DNA of 64,000 bases, from assembly GCA_021442155.1 (NCBI GenBank), contig CM038228.1:86134114-86198113 (forward strand), given 5' to 3'. This document shows, in pieces, positions 49,112 through 59,370 of the stretch. The position numbers and the translations under genes were made by a program. A model generated the notes under the pieces. It was not told the DNA's origin, did no database searches, and saw only the letters and a list, made by a program, of their open reading frames with translations. Position 1 is the stretch's first letter. The number at the start of each line of letters is the position of its first letter. This DNA is from Cymbidium sinense. Its lineage: Eukaryota; Streptophyta; Magnoliopsida; Asparagales; Orchidaceae.

Positions 49112-50520
49112 TTGATCATGAATATGATCTCTATTTCCCCTTGGGGAAACCTAGCTTCTTCTGTTGCGGCTGTGAAACTTTATGAACCCTTGAGGATCTC
49201 TGCTTCCAATCCCTCCCTGGCTTCTAAATCATTCAAAGATGTTCTTGCGGGTAAGGCCAACAGCATGGATGAGTCACTTGACCTTATCTACTTTCTTCCG
49301 GGGTGTACCCACGATTATGTGTGTTGATTCGGTGTTGGAAAGGCTTGCTAAACCGTTTGAATTTTCATTGGTGTGTAAATTTGTGTGACATCCTACTATG
49401 GAGAATATTAGATCTTTTTTTCATAGTTTGAAGCACTCTAGTATTTTTTCTATTGGATTGATAGACTTGTGCCATGTTCTGATTCAGCTTTCAAATGATT
49501 TGGATTATTCTTGAGTTTTTCTAGACGAGTATTTTGTTTTTTCAACTGTTTGTTGAAATGGACCTTATTTTGACATTAAAGAGGAGCCTCCTATTATTCT
49601 CCCTGATTTCCATTCCTAATTTACATGTGCATTTCTTTAATCCACGAATTTCTCTTTGTCCTGGGTTGGGTCACCTCTCTCCAATTGGATGAGGCGCGCT
49701 TCTACAAGGCCATCATTGTTCTGGATACTTGTTGAGTTGGATATAACTAAAAATACCCAAAGGAAATTTGGTTAGGCTCAAAGAAATATGGTTATTTACA
49801 AAAGTGGATTTTGAAACCTTTCCTATTTTTATTCTCATTGTAAAATTCATGATGGGATTTCGAGTGCTTTATGGTTCATCCACATCTCAAGTTCTCTATG
49901 CTTCCTAAGTCGCCTCCTTCTCTTAAGGCTCCCTTGATTAAACCATAAAAATGTTATGGTCTCTAATATCTCCTTAATTTGAGGGTCATTGCCTTGAGCT
50001 TCCTATTCCTCAATCGAATATTACTGCGGTTATGCCTGGTCAACTGCAGATGCCACACTTGCTAATATTGATGTGGTCCCTCCTAATGAGAATAATCACT
50101 TGAACTGCAACAATATTGGCATTAATATTTCCAATAATAGTTCTGCATCACTTTTGGCCACATCCATTCCTACCTCTTTGACACCTTTAATTAAAAGAAA
50201 AGAGATTGATTATGAAGGAATGGCTGCTATATTTAGAGATAGTTTCTACTCTTGATTTAGGTATTTGTGTTTTGCCCATCTTTAATACTTCTTGTGCTTC
50301 TTCTTCTAACCTTGACTTGATTCCTAATCCGACTTTACAACATAACAATGATTTGGAAGAAGGTGAAATGGCCTACAATGCTGACCTAAATGGGCCTCCT
50401 TTTCCCAAGAAATTTCTTGATTAATCTTTATCGACTATGATGTGGATATGGCCAATAAATTTCAGCTTTTAAAAGAAAACAAATCCTCTAAATCTAGATT
50501 TTGTAGCTTTTGAGTTACTT
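49112..50520 (+). pseudogene. LINE ORF1 (DUF4283-type nucleic-acid-binding protein) remnant
   Basis: ORF1 proteins of plant L1 LINEs bind the element RNA. The open start (49112-49327) contains 'KSFKDVLAGK'. Later frames show a DUF4283-like reading: 'ENIRSFFHSLKHS' near 49400-49440, 'LCHVLIQLSNDLDYS' near 49470-49515, 'ELDITKNTQRK' near 49736-49768, and a degraded CCHC-knuckle region ('YSHCKIH' near 49838-49858). The C-terminal part has 'SCASSSNLDLIPNPT' and 'DLEEGEMAYN' (50290-50380). Several stops and frameshifts break it. The ATG at 49112 or 49118 is a plausible start. Confidence 0.65.
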
Positions 50521-50546
50521 GATGCTCCTCCGCCTAAAAAAAATAA

Positions 50547-51112
50547 ATGGTTTCTTTCCTTATTTGGAATGCTAGAGGGATCTCTCCCTTAGTGTAATCA
50601 AGTAATTTAGTTTATTCTCATAATATTTCTTTCTTGGCCATTTTGGAACCCTTATTCTCCCTTCTAACATTGCTTTGAATGATTGGTTTTGATAATTTTT
50701 TTGTTAACTCGAGTAATAAAATTTGGATTTTTTGAAGAGTCCCTTTTTACATGTTATGCAAGATTTACCCTAGTTGTAAATGCTAAAATTACTTATGATA
50801 ATTGGTGTGCTTTGGGTCTTTTGTCTATGCCTCTTGTAATAGAATGGTAGAAGGATTCGTGGGAAGATCTTGTCGCTTTCTTCCTCAATGCTCCCCGGTT
50901 TGTGGGTGGGAGTTTAACATTATCTCTTCCTCTTCTGAACGAGTTGGTGGTAATGCTCCTAACCTATTTTCCATGGAGGAATTCAATAACATGATCCTTG
51001 ATTGTCATCTTACTGATATGGGATTTACTGGATCTCATTTCACTTGGAATAACCATACTAGCAAAGATTAGATAGATCCTTTTTAACCATCTTTGATCAA
51101 CCTTCTTCCTAC
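50547..51112 (+). pseudogene. LINE ORF2, N-terminal endonuclease part
   Basis: ATG at 50547 starts 'MVSFLIWNARGISPL', the usual opening of plant L1 ORF2 (W-N-A-R-G). It continues with 'ISFLAILEP' (equivalent to the A-L-x-E-T active-site strand, here with a conserved Glu), then 'CFGSFVYASCNRM', 'SMEEFNNMILDCHLTDMGF' and 'GSHFTWNNHTS', the substrate-side motif of apurinic-type endonucleases. Stops and frameshifts are present. It is cut by the N run. Confidence 0.75.
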
Positions 51113-51212
51113 NNNNNNNNNNNNNNNNNNNNNNNNNNNNNNNNNNNNNNNNNNNNNNNNNNNNNNNNNNNNNNNNNNNNNNNNNNNNNNNNNNNNNNNN
51201 NNNNNNNNNNNN
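51113..51212. other. Assembly gap, 100 N
   Basis: Exactly 100 N, the usual length for a gap of unknown size. It cuts LINE ORF2 on the left and AT-rich DNA on the right, so the true distance and even adjacency are uncertain. Confidence 0.98.
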
Positions 51213-52378
51213 TCAAAATCATTAACTGATTAATATTCAGAAGATACATTAAAGATTATAATATTGTTTGATTGCATATTAATTTCGAATCAATCATTAG
51301 GCTTAGGTTGATTGATAGTAAATATTTTTTTTAATTGTGTGATTAGATATGAATAATTAAGTTTTTATTGAAAGATATAAGTAAACATTAACTTTTACTC
51401 TACCGTTTAATTCAAAGAATTATTTTGTTGAAATAAGTAGGTGGAGTTTTGATTGGATACTGCTCATCTCCAAATAGAATTGTTGTCACGGTTTCTATGA
51501 TTGATTTGAAGTAACGGAGAGAACACGTATATGTTATTGCACTACGTGATTCTGTGTTCGGTAGATTATTTATTTATTTTTTCAATAGATATTATCATTT
51601 CATATCTTTATGAGTAGTCATTTATGATTAATCTATGCTTTTTTCAATCATGTCTCCTACTATCGCAAGAAGAAGAATCAAGGAAGTTTTCAGCCGCTTA
51701 TCAATCACGTTAAGAGGTGGTATTGGACTACGTGATTCTGTGTTTGATAGACTTTCCTTAACATATGAATATATCAATCAATATTTTTTTTATAATGTTT
51801 TTAAAATATAGAAATACATCCAACTTGATTTTTGCAATATTTATTATTTTTATTTTAAATTTTTTTTTGGCTCTTCTGATGACTTCAAATCGCTCATGAA
51901 AATGAGAGTTCGATCTTATCTTTGAAAAAAAAAATTCACTAAATTGAATCGTGGGATACTTTTTAGTTTGAAAGATTATTAAATACGGAATTTAAATAAT
52001 TTTATATTTCAATCTTAATAATACAATGTTATATGATATTCAGTAATATATAATTATTATGTTAATTATGAAGTATTATATAATATTATATATAAATATT
52101 ATATTAATTATATAATAATATATAATATTTTATAGTCATTATATAATATTTTTATTTAATATGTAATAGCTATGTATTAGGTGGATGTCACTTGATATTA
52201 TTATTAAAAAAAATTATTTTAGAAAATGTTGCATCAAATATCCTCATACAAAATAATAATAGCTTTTAAAATCTTTAAGTTTATTTTAAAAAATATATTA
52301 TATAAGAATAAATAATATTTTATTAAATTTTAAATAATTCTAAAAACTTCAAAATTTACTCGTTGGTAAATCTTGCAG
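51213..52378. other. AT-rich intergenic or intronic sequence
   Basis: No coding exon is visible. A 26-bp stretch with core 'ctacgtgattctgtgtt' occurs at about 51541 and 51729, 188 bp apart. 52020-52170 is almost pure A/T with many palindromic TATAATAT runs. The last bases, 'ggtaaatcttgcag' (52365-52378), form a good plant 3' splice site, so at least the right end is probably intron of the gene that follows. Confidence 0.6.
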
Positions 52379-52762
52379 CTGGTAGCCGGACTACTGGGCG
52401 TCGAATCAGCACAAGACGCGGTGATCCGCACGCTGCTTTACAAGCAGTCGGAGACTAAGGTACAGCCCTACGGCATATCCGTCGGAGACTTCACCGACAA
52501 GATCTCCGTTCTGCGGAACAAGCTCGGCGGCGACGGCGTAAAGGACGAGGGGATTGTGGTGCCGCCGAAACTTGGTGCAGAAGGGAAGATTTCGGGCAAC
52601 GTAATCGCCGGCGACGTGTACTCGGTCGCGTATTCCCGGACGCCGGAGGAGATACTGAGGATTGTGTACGGCCAAGGGAACGAGAGTAAGCCAGGCGGGT
52701 TCTTTCCTAAGGGAGCTGATGGCAGGATTGCGAGGTCGTTTCTTGGGAAGGTGAAGGAGTAG
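52379..52762 (+). CDS. Desiccation-related protein (PCC13-62-like, ferritin-like), last exon
   Basis: The only host coding sequence. It follows a clear 3' splice site (...ttgcag) in phase 0 and gives 127 codons and TAG. The start 'LVAGLLGVESAQDAVIR' is the last helix of the ferritin-like domain of the PCC13-62 family. The rest, with 'GISVGDFTDKISVLRNKLG', 'KDEGIVVPP', 'SVAYSRTPEEILRIVYG' and 'PGGFFPKGADGRIA', is the family's conserved C-terminal part. Family members are about 300 residues, so this is roughly the last 40 percent; the signal peptide and first helices should lie upstream, in or beyond the gap, or be lost. It is much more GC-rich than its flanks. The frame is intact, which argues for recent function. 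The family is linked to drying tolerance and secretion; its biochemical role is not settled. Confidence 0.85.
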   Translation: MVAGLLGVESAQDAVIRTLLYKQSETKVQPYGISVGDFTDKISVLRNKLGGDGVKDEGIVVPPKLGAEGKISGNVIAGDVYSVAYSRTPEEILRIVYGQGNESKPGGFFPKGADGRIARSFLGKVKE

Positions 52763-53009
52763 GTTGCGTGCTTGTCCGGGGATCTCCATGCATTGTTCAT
52801 CTGTTTTACTGTGTGTGTGTTTATAATTTGAATGTAAAAAAATGATGTATAAGTTGATCCCAGCTATAATAATAATTTTGAAGATATCTATTAGCTAAAA
52901 TAGCAGATAAGTATATAAAGTAGTGATTAGAGGATGAAATATAAATTATATAAAAGGTGAAAGGAAAGATGAAAACAGCAAGCACACAAATTTTATGAAT
53001 TTAAATATT
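52763..53009. other. 3' flank of the desiccation-related exon
   Basis: A probable 3' untranslated region and downstream DNA. After the stop there is a 'tgtgtgtgtt' run and possible polyadenylation context (aatgtaaaaaaatg near 52831, ataataataat near 52867). Repeat block R3 begins near 53010. Confidence 0.5.
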
Positions 53010-53176
53010 TAATAACTAAAATTTGATATTCACAAATATAGAATTTTATACTTTCATAAGGGTGCGTTTCACTTAAAAAAATTAATGATGAATGTTTTAA
53101 TATAATATTAAATATTTACTTTTAGTTATGTAAATATTTAAGTTTATTAGATATGTAAATATATTGCATTTATGTG

Positions 53177-53238
<62 letters not shown>

Positions 53239-53690
53239 TCTAAAGTATTTAGTTAAATGAAAATGGGTTTATTGTATTTGACTATATGTATGCAAGAACA
53301 ATTTATAAGACAAAATCTTTGATTGAAAATATAAAATAGTTAAATAATAATTTTGAATAACTTGCTATTTATTAATAGATGACAATCATCACTCATTTTT
53401 TTCTTTAAAATAAAATTATTTTTCATATATTTATGATCAAATGTTGCACACTTGCGGATTTTTCTTACAAAGCTGCAGCCATTGTCATATATTTTTTTAC
53501 AATATATTATATTCATATAAACTGATGATTATATTTTTTTCCTAGAAGAAGAATCTTTAACTTTAAAAAGCTAGTGGTGAAAATAAAGATGACATTTGTA
53601 AAAAAAAATTAAAATCCAGTCATAGTATAATAATGTCAATGAATGACAATGAATATGAGTTTTCATGACAATAAAAGTGTTAAATTTTAA
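53010..53690. repeat. Repeat blocks R3 and R2, copy 3, inverted
   Basis: The reverse complement of 22105-22266 joined to about 240-800. It contains neither the RTE LINE, nor the large Tat-like element, nor the solo LTR, so it shows the ancestral unoccupied arrangement. The solo-LTR target is at 53337-53341. A 60-bp (AT)n tract lies at 53178-53237. Confidence 0.7.
53178..53237. repeat. (AT)n microsatellite, 60 bp
   Basis: A perfect AT repeat inside the inverted R3/R2 block, at the same relative position as the AT tracts at 795-812 and 22079-22103. Confidence 0.95.
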
Positions 53691-53880
53691 TTCTCTATCT
53701 TTAATTATTTTGTAAATTAAATTAATTACGTGAGAGTATCTAAATATAAAAAAAAGATATGAGATCAAATTTAGGAAGGATTTCATCAATCATGTAATAA
53801 TTATGAATTCTTTAATAAAAAGCCTAGGAAAACCATCAAAGAATTGCATAATAGATTCATCAAGATAATTATTGGTTTAT

Positions 53881-53885
53881 ATTCG
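53881..53885. other. Empty site of the complete Tat element
   Basis: ATTCG (CGAAT reversed) in the context 'attggtttat[attcg]atagac' is the uninterrupted equivalent of the AGAAT target at 26759/35574. Confidence 0.8.
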
Positions 53886-54122
53886 ATAGACAAAGAGTAT
53901 TCTAACTAAAAAAATATATATAAACAAGGCTCTAAGTTACAAATTCATTGTACCATAATGATTATAATAATAAAGGCCAAGGTTTTTTTAAAATATTCTA
54001 TTTATTTATTTTTTTGGCTAGTTATTATGAGTGAATAATAGGTCAAAGAAATAAAAATGATTCATCAAAGAGGAAGGAAATATAAATTGTCCAAAAGTCA
54101 TGATATAAAAGAAAGGAAAAGT

Positions 54123-54250
54123 GTAAGATACTTTAACCTAGTGGTTGAGAGCTTTAGTTTTTACCAAGAGGTCTTGAGTTTAAATCTTTGCACATGCATT
54201 ATTTTATGTGAGTTTAGGTTAAATTCTCTCAAATATCCTAATAAAAAAAT
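54123..54250 (+). mobile_element. tRNA-derived SINE inside copia gag, copy 3
   Basis: 'ctttaacctagtggttgag' (A-box-like, about 54131-54149) and 'gagtttaaatc' (B-box-like, 54176-54186), ending near 54250 in an A-rich run. It is the orthologue of the SINE at 26424-26543. The B box has decayed from GAGTTCAAGTC to GAGTTTAAATC by C-to-T and G-to-A type changes. It lies within an apparent 149-codon ORF that is therefore partly SINE. Confidence 0.65.
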
Positions 54251-55764
54251 GAAGAAATCTTATATTAAGGATGAGATTGCTTTGATGACAAAAAACTTCA
54301 ACTCTAGAGAAAGTAAAGAAATGATGACAGAAGAAATAAGGATAAAAGCTAGAGTTTTATTAAAAATGATTCTAAAAAAGTTATTTATTTTAATAATAAA
54401 AAATTTGTTCACCAAATGTCGGATTGTCTCAATAATTATAGCAATAATAAATGTGCAAAGAATGATTATAAAAGGAATAAGAGAAGAAGATTCAAGAAAA
54501 CCTTAAAATTATGGATAAATTTTGAATCATCTGCTTAATGGCATTGGATGGCCAAGAAAAACTTGAAAGATAAAAAAAATTGACATACCAACCATCCATT
54601 TCTTTTAAATTTATAAAATTAGACGTCCTCTTTATTTTATTAAACTGCCGAATTCATGTATTTGATTGTGAGACAATCAAATCATTTGAAATAGTACAAA
54701 AATAAATAACATGCGATGGGTTTTGTTAAGAATTTCAATATTTTGGTGATAAGTTGAAATTTTGAGCTATGAAGATGTTTAATTTATAAATATATAAGAA
54801 TTAGGTGATGTGTATGTAAAATATTGTTGACAATGAACTTGAATATGAAGTATTGGTTTGGATGGTAAATAATATACATGGGAGTATCTAAATAAGACAA
54901 ATAATTTTAAAGACAGATTATTTTGATTAAATGATTATTTTCCATCAACAAAGTATATATGATTATGCTTATACCAACATAAAATATGATGAAATGGTTG
55001 CCCATTACTCAATTAAAAAGAAAAATTTTCATTGTGCAAGAATAGAAATTAAGTTTGCAAATATTAAGCATCTAGTACACATCATCATACATTAATAATA
55101 ATTAAAGGAATGTTTCACATCCACAGTTTACACATCAACCTAACATGCCATCATTGATCTATAATTATTGTAATAAGATTGGACATATCTCTCACATTTA
55201 TGTGTTTAGATAAATAAATATATATTTTTTATTTATTTTGTTACCTGTGCATTCACGTACAATGCATATAATATAAAGTGACCAAACTTATTTTAAGAAC
55301 CAAAAATTAGGTCTTGATTTGATTTTTGATTTTTGATTTTTGATTTATAGATATTCCTATACAGTAGAATCGATGTGGCATATGGTACTTAAATAATGAT
55401 TTCTCAAACTATGATTGGAGATTAAATCAAGTTTGCAATGATAGAATTAAAAGTACTGAAAGCGATGACACAACAAAATGATAGTCAATATTTTATCGTT
55501 AAAATCCTTTCTTTTCAGTTGAAACGTCCTCTTAATCTATGAATTAAAGCAAAATATTTTATGTATAAATCAACTTTGTAATAAAAGTTTTGAAATAACA
55601 TTTATCATCTTCATAAAGCTAAGTGACAAGATACTTCTGAACATATTTTTATTTGTTGAAATATTTACAGAATTAGTATGGATGTTAACAATGAAAATAG
55701 TCCAATTAAATATTTAAGAACTTATTTAAATGAATCGTGGTTAAGGCATAAAATACATTGTCAT

Positions 55765-56373
55765 TGATATACAAAATTCCTCTTCAGCGAAGATCTCAAT
55801 AAACTTCTCAACACTTAAAATCATTTGTTGAGATCAGTTAAATTAAAATCTCAATATGGAGTGTTTATAGTCAAATTGATTCGGTTCTAACAAGCGAAGA
55901 TCTTACAATTCGACTTATTTTGGCATTCAAATATTTAAAATTCAAATGATCAAAGGATCTTGTACGTCCGTAGTGGGTATTGCTTTTATGTATTCTGAAG
56001 AACTCCATCATAAATATTCATATATAGAGAGAGCTCTAAAGATCCTCCAGCACAATCGTTTGCCACTTCGTCAACCATGTACTGTTGATCCTGCCTCTCA
56101 TCAATTTCTAAAATTGTTCGCATTTATAATTGTTGCATTTCTCCGTGATGGCTATTCTCTTCACCTCATCTTCTTCTTACAAGTTTGACGTTGTCACAGC
56201 TATTCCTTTCTCTATCATGGAATTTAAAGATCTATCTCAAACGGTATATGAAAGCTTTTTTACATTTTCCTCTTTTAGATTTTCACGTAAAATTCAGTTT
56301 TATTGTTCACACTTATAGTATTTGGATTTCATAAACTAAGGTAAAACTTTTCTCTATTTTGGTTTTCATAGCA
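55765..56373 (+). mobile_element. Degenerate solo LTR of the complete Tat family, nested in copia
   Basis: It starts TGATATACAAAATTCC (compare TGATATCACACTG...AAAATTCC at 26764) and retains 'gagagagctctaaagatcct' and 'agttttattgttcacactt', ending '...ggttttcatagca'. It is flanked by GTCAT (55760-55764) and TCAT (56374-56377). The copia copy at 24881 has the uninterrupted site. Its length of 609 bp, against about 820 bp, shows deletions. No internal region remains. Confidence 0.8.
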
Positions 56374-57250
56374 TCATGAAAGCATACACACATTTAAAAA
56401 TATTTTAAAATTAGAATTTGTTAAAGGAATAACTAAATTAGAATACATAAATGATCATATTTGTGCAAGCAAACTAAACTATTGTTTAAATCACTTAAGA
56501 TTTACTTATATCGAACTAATTTATACAACAAGTTTTTAAAATTTAAAATTATTCATGATATCGCTAGGTTTATTTGGGTGAAGTTTAATTTACATAAGAA
56601 TCATCATTTTATAAGTTTAGAATGGTTGGTTTATGGATTCGAAAGAGTTAGATTATTTGATTTTCACCATTCATGGTGATCATGAAAGTGAATTTAAAAA
56701 TCAAAATTTTATAATTTTTTTGTAAAAGAATTAAATTGGCTATAATATTTTCTCTTAAAACACCTCAATAGAATAATATAGTTGAAAGAAAAACTAATGA
56801 CCTTGGTAAAGGCAACCGATGTAATGTTAAGAGAATATAAAGTAACTAAATATCTTTAAGCTAAGGTCATAAATACTACATGTAATCTATCATGATAAAA
56901 TTCAACCTATATTTAATAAGAAAATATATGAATTACTTAAGGATAAAAACATTATAAATGTCTTTTACATATTTTTATTTTTATTTCTAATAAAAAGAAA
57001 ACTATTTTATGTAAATTTGAACCTAAGTTAAATGAGATAATATTTTTAGGATATTCATCATCAAGAAAAACTTATAGGGTATTTAACAAAAGAGCATTAA
57101 TAATTGAAGAATTCATGCATTTATCTGATAAGTCTAATTTTGAAAACCAAGATCGAAAGGATGATTTAAAAGGTGTTGTTTAATATTTAGTAAGTTAGAA
57201 ATCAAAGAAGTTGAAAATAATAATTTTCCTAATGACAAAAATATTATGAG

Positions 57251-58048
57251 AATCACATTAAAGAAATTTTTTTTGAAAATGTTATGACTATAAGTCCAGA
57301 ACTATAATTATAAATGAGATTGATCATACCAAGTATATTTAGTAGTAAACCTTATGTATTTTGAAAAGCTTCATTAGTTTAAGAAAGCTAGTTTATTAGT
57401 TTACTAAACTAATAAACCAATATGTTTAGGTCTTAAGGTGAGATAGGAGGACGTTACCTTCTTTTTCATCAAACCAAGTATATTTGAGAACTCATTATAA
57501 AATTGACAAGAAACTATTCAAGGATGTAAGAACAACCACAAGCTAGAAATATTTATAAATGTTATGTTTTATATAGGCGTGGTAAGTCTTATGTTTTGCA
57601 TTTCTGCTAGCAAAATTGCCATCATGTTTAATGATTGCATCTGTGCTACATTCCAAACTAATCCTAAGGAGTAATACTTCATAACAATTAAACATAAGCT
57701 TGATATCCAATCACTAATCCTACCATGACTATTTAGACAAGGGATTTTTCAATCTCAGACTTAAAGTTTATTCGTTGCAAGATCTCACACATCAAGACCC
57801 ACCAAGTCATTAGTAACTCATTGATTATTTAATTTTGTAAAAAATAAATTTTAGTTATACTATGCATTTTTTTTTAGACAAATATATTATAACTTGAAGA
57901 TATATTACTTGTATTGTAAAGCTTTTTACTTAATCTATAAGATACAAGTAAAATATCTTTAAGTTGTAATATATTGCCTAAAAAATGAATAGTACAATTA
58001 AAATTTATTCCTTACAAGATTAAATAATCAATGAGTAATAATAATTCA

Positions 58049-58129
<81 letters not shown>

Positions 58130-58432
58130 GTGTGTGTGTGTGCAATTGTGATAACACTAATTCCAAATGTCTAACTAAAAATTCAATTCATCAGTGTGAC
58201 ATAAAACACAGATATTTGACATCACTTCACAAGAGAACATGTTTTGAAGAGCTACATAAATATTAAATTTATAAATCTAGAGTACCAAGTCGCACACATT
58301 CTTATCAAGTCATTCAGTTTTGATAACTTTGTTATATGCATACTCAACTAGGCATACTTGCTTCTATACTTAGCTTTAATTTATTAAATTTATTGTGTTT
58401 AATTAATTTACAAAATTGATGCTCTAATATAT
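57251..58432. repeat. Unclassified repeat, 3' side of copia integrase, copy 3
   Basis: It matches the reverse complement of about 47160-48420. It includes the long compound (TA)n(TG)n tract at 58053-58142. No RT motif or other domain is seen. It ends at 58432 where the LINE 3' end begins. Confidence 0.5.
58053..58142. repeat. (TA)n(TG)n compound microsatellite
   Basis: 73 bp of TA repeats followed, after TT, by TG repeats. It corresponds to the inverted tract at 47439-47505 and has expanded relative to it. Confidence 0.95.
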
Positions 58433-58439
58433 ATTTTTT

Positions 58440-59370
58440 TTGGGAACCCCATATAGGGAAATTTTATTACTAAAAAAAAGGGTTACAAGGTCCTTAAGAG
58501 GGGATAAACTCAGAAACTACCACTCAAAGAGCTACAAACATTCTAGAGAGTGAATCCCCTGACTAAGTACAACCCACACAATAAAAATAAAAAGAAACTA
58601 CCAAGGAAAGCAAAAGATACACAAGAGCAAAAGCAAGGCTAATAACAACAATGTTGAAATTTGAAAGAAGTTTATACCTCAAAGAAATGACTTGCAGAAA
58701 GAACACGAATCTGCAAACATCTAGAGAAAAAGTTTAGTTAAAATGATATGGGTTAGATCGATTGGAAGAAACATAAACTGAGAAAAGAGTTATAGAAAAA
58801 GCTCAGGCACATTCACACCAACTTGGGGCAGCCACAACCATGTGCATTCAAAACCAAAGGAAGGGATACATCATACGTGCTACTACCAACCAAAGAATGG
58901 GTGAACTCAACCATCCATCATAGCCTACAAACCTGGGGAGACAATCCATCCATTGGAAGAGAGTCGTGTGGCCCAAACGAACAGTAAAGCAAGCATTGAA
59001 GGTGAGGGGATATAATCTCAAGCATTGAAGGAAGAGCACAATGCCAAACAAGAGAAAATTTAACCTATATATTAGGACAAGAAAAGCTATCCACAAGTTG
59101 GAGCTACAAATTAGATTGGAAAACAACCAGAAGAAGCCACCAAGGGGATACATAAAAAGTGCATGAAATACAAAAAAATGAAACAATAGCGACATAACCC
59201 AAATAGAGCATAAAATAATCCAATGACTAGTTAGCGGACCAAATGCCATTCAATAAGTGAGGGGACAAAAGCAACACCGCCTAAGATGGGAGGCTAGCCT
59301 ACCCACCAACATTGAAACAACCGGATAAAATAAATTTAAAAGTTTCTAATAAGGAAAAGTCTAAATTCCC
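58440..59370 (-). other. 3' untranslated tail of the minus-strand LINE
   Basis: About 930 bp between the ORF2 stop and the A run. It contains a 133-codon, very hydrophobic minus-strand reading (59249-58848) in T-rich sequence, which I regard as chance. A 'gaatgtgcctgagc'-type motif (reverse of about 58803-58815) is present. No gene. Confidence 0.6.

Larger units (their letters stand above)
48974..51112 (+). mobile_element. L1-type LINE, plus strand, truncated by the assembly gap
   Basis: The 5' end is at 48974, where copia homology (cacccaaata) stops and a GC-richer leader (gccgccgcctcgc) starts. ORF1 (49112-50520) and the first part of ORF2 (50547-51112) follow. It is the same family as the minus-strand LINE at 58433-64000; the ORF1 end 'SCASSSNLDLI' is shared. 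The rest of ORF2 is lost in or beyond the gap. Confidence 0.8.
53690..57250 (+). pseudogene. Ty1/copia remnant (gag to integrase), plus strand, copy 3
   Basis: Colinear with the minus-strand copy (35815-35579, then 26759-24240). Gag is at about 54057-54540 with 'DEIALMTKNFN', a lysine-rich run and a degenerate knuckle ('MSDC'). The pre-integrase block is near 55725-55765 ('NESWLRHKIHCH'), interrupted by a solo LTR, and resumes at 56374. The integrase core has a degraded 'DH.SEF'-like block near 56660-56690, 'LVKATDVML', and then 'IIFLGYSSSRKTYRVFNKRALIIEEFMH' in part at about 57029-57120. RT and RNase H are missing. Not functional. Confidence 0.75.

Noticed and set aside
52406..52800. Two long minus-strand ORFs of 110 and 127 codons
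   Set aside because: They are antisense to the GC-rich desiccation-related exon, which has clear family motifs on the plus strand.
54123..54250. Functional tRNA gene
   Set aside because: Only A- and B-box-like segments are present; there is no paired acceptor stem, and an A-rich tail follows, so it is a SINE.
58848..59249. 133-codon hydrophobic ORF resembling a multi-pass membrane protein
   Set aside because: It lies in the T-rich 3' tail of a LINE; strings of Leu, Phe and Ile come from T-rich codons. No family is recognised.
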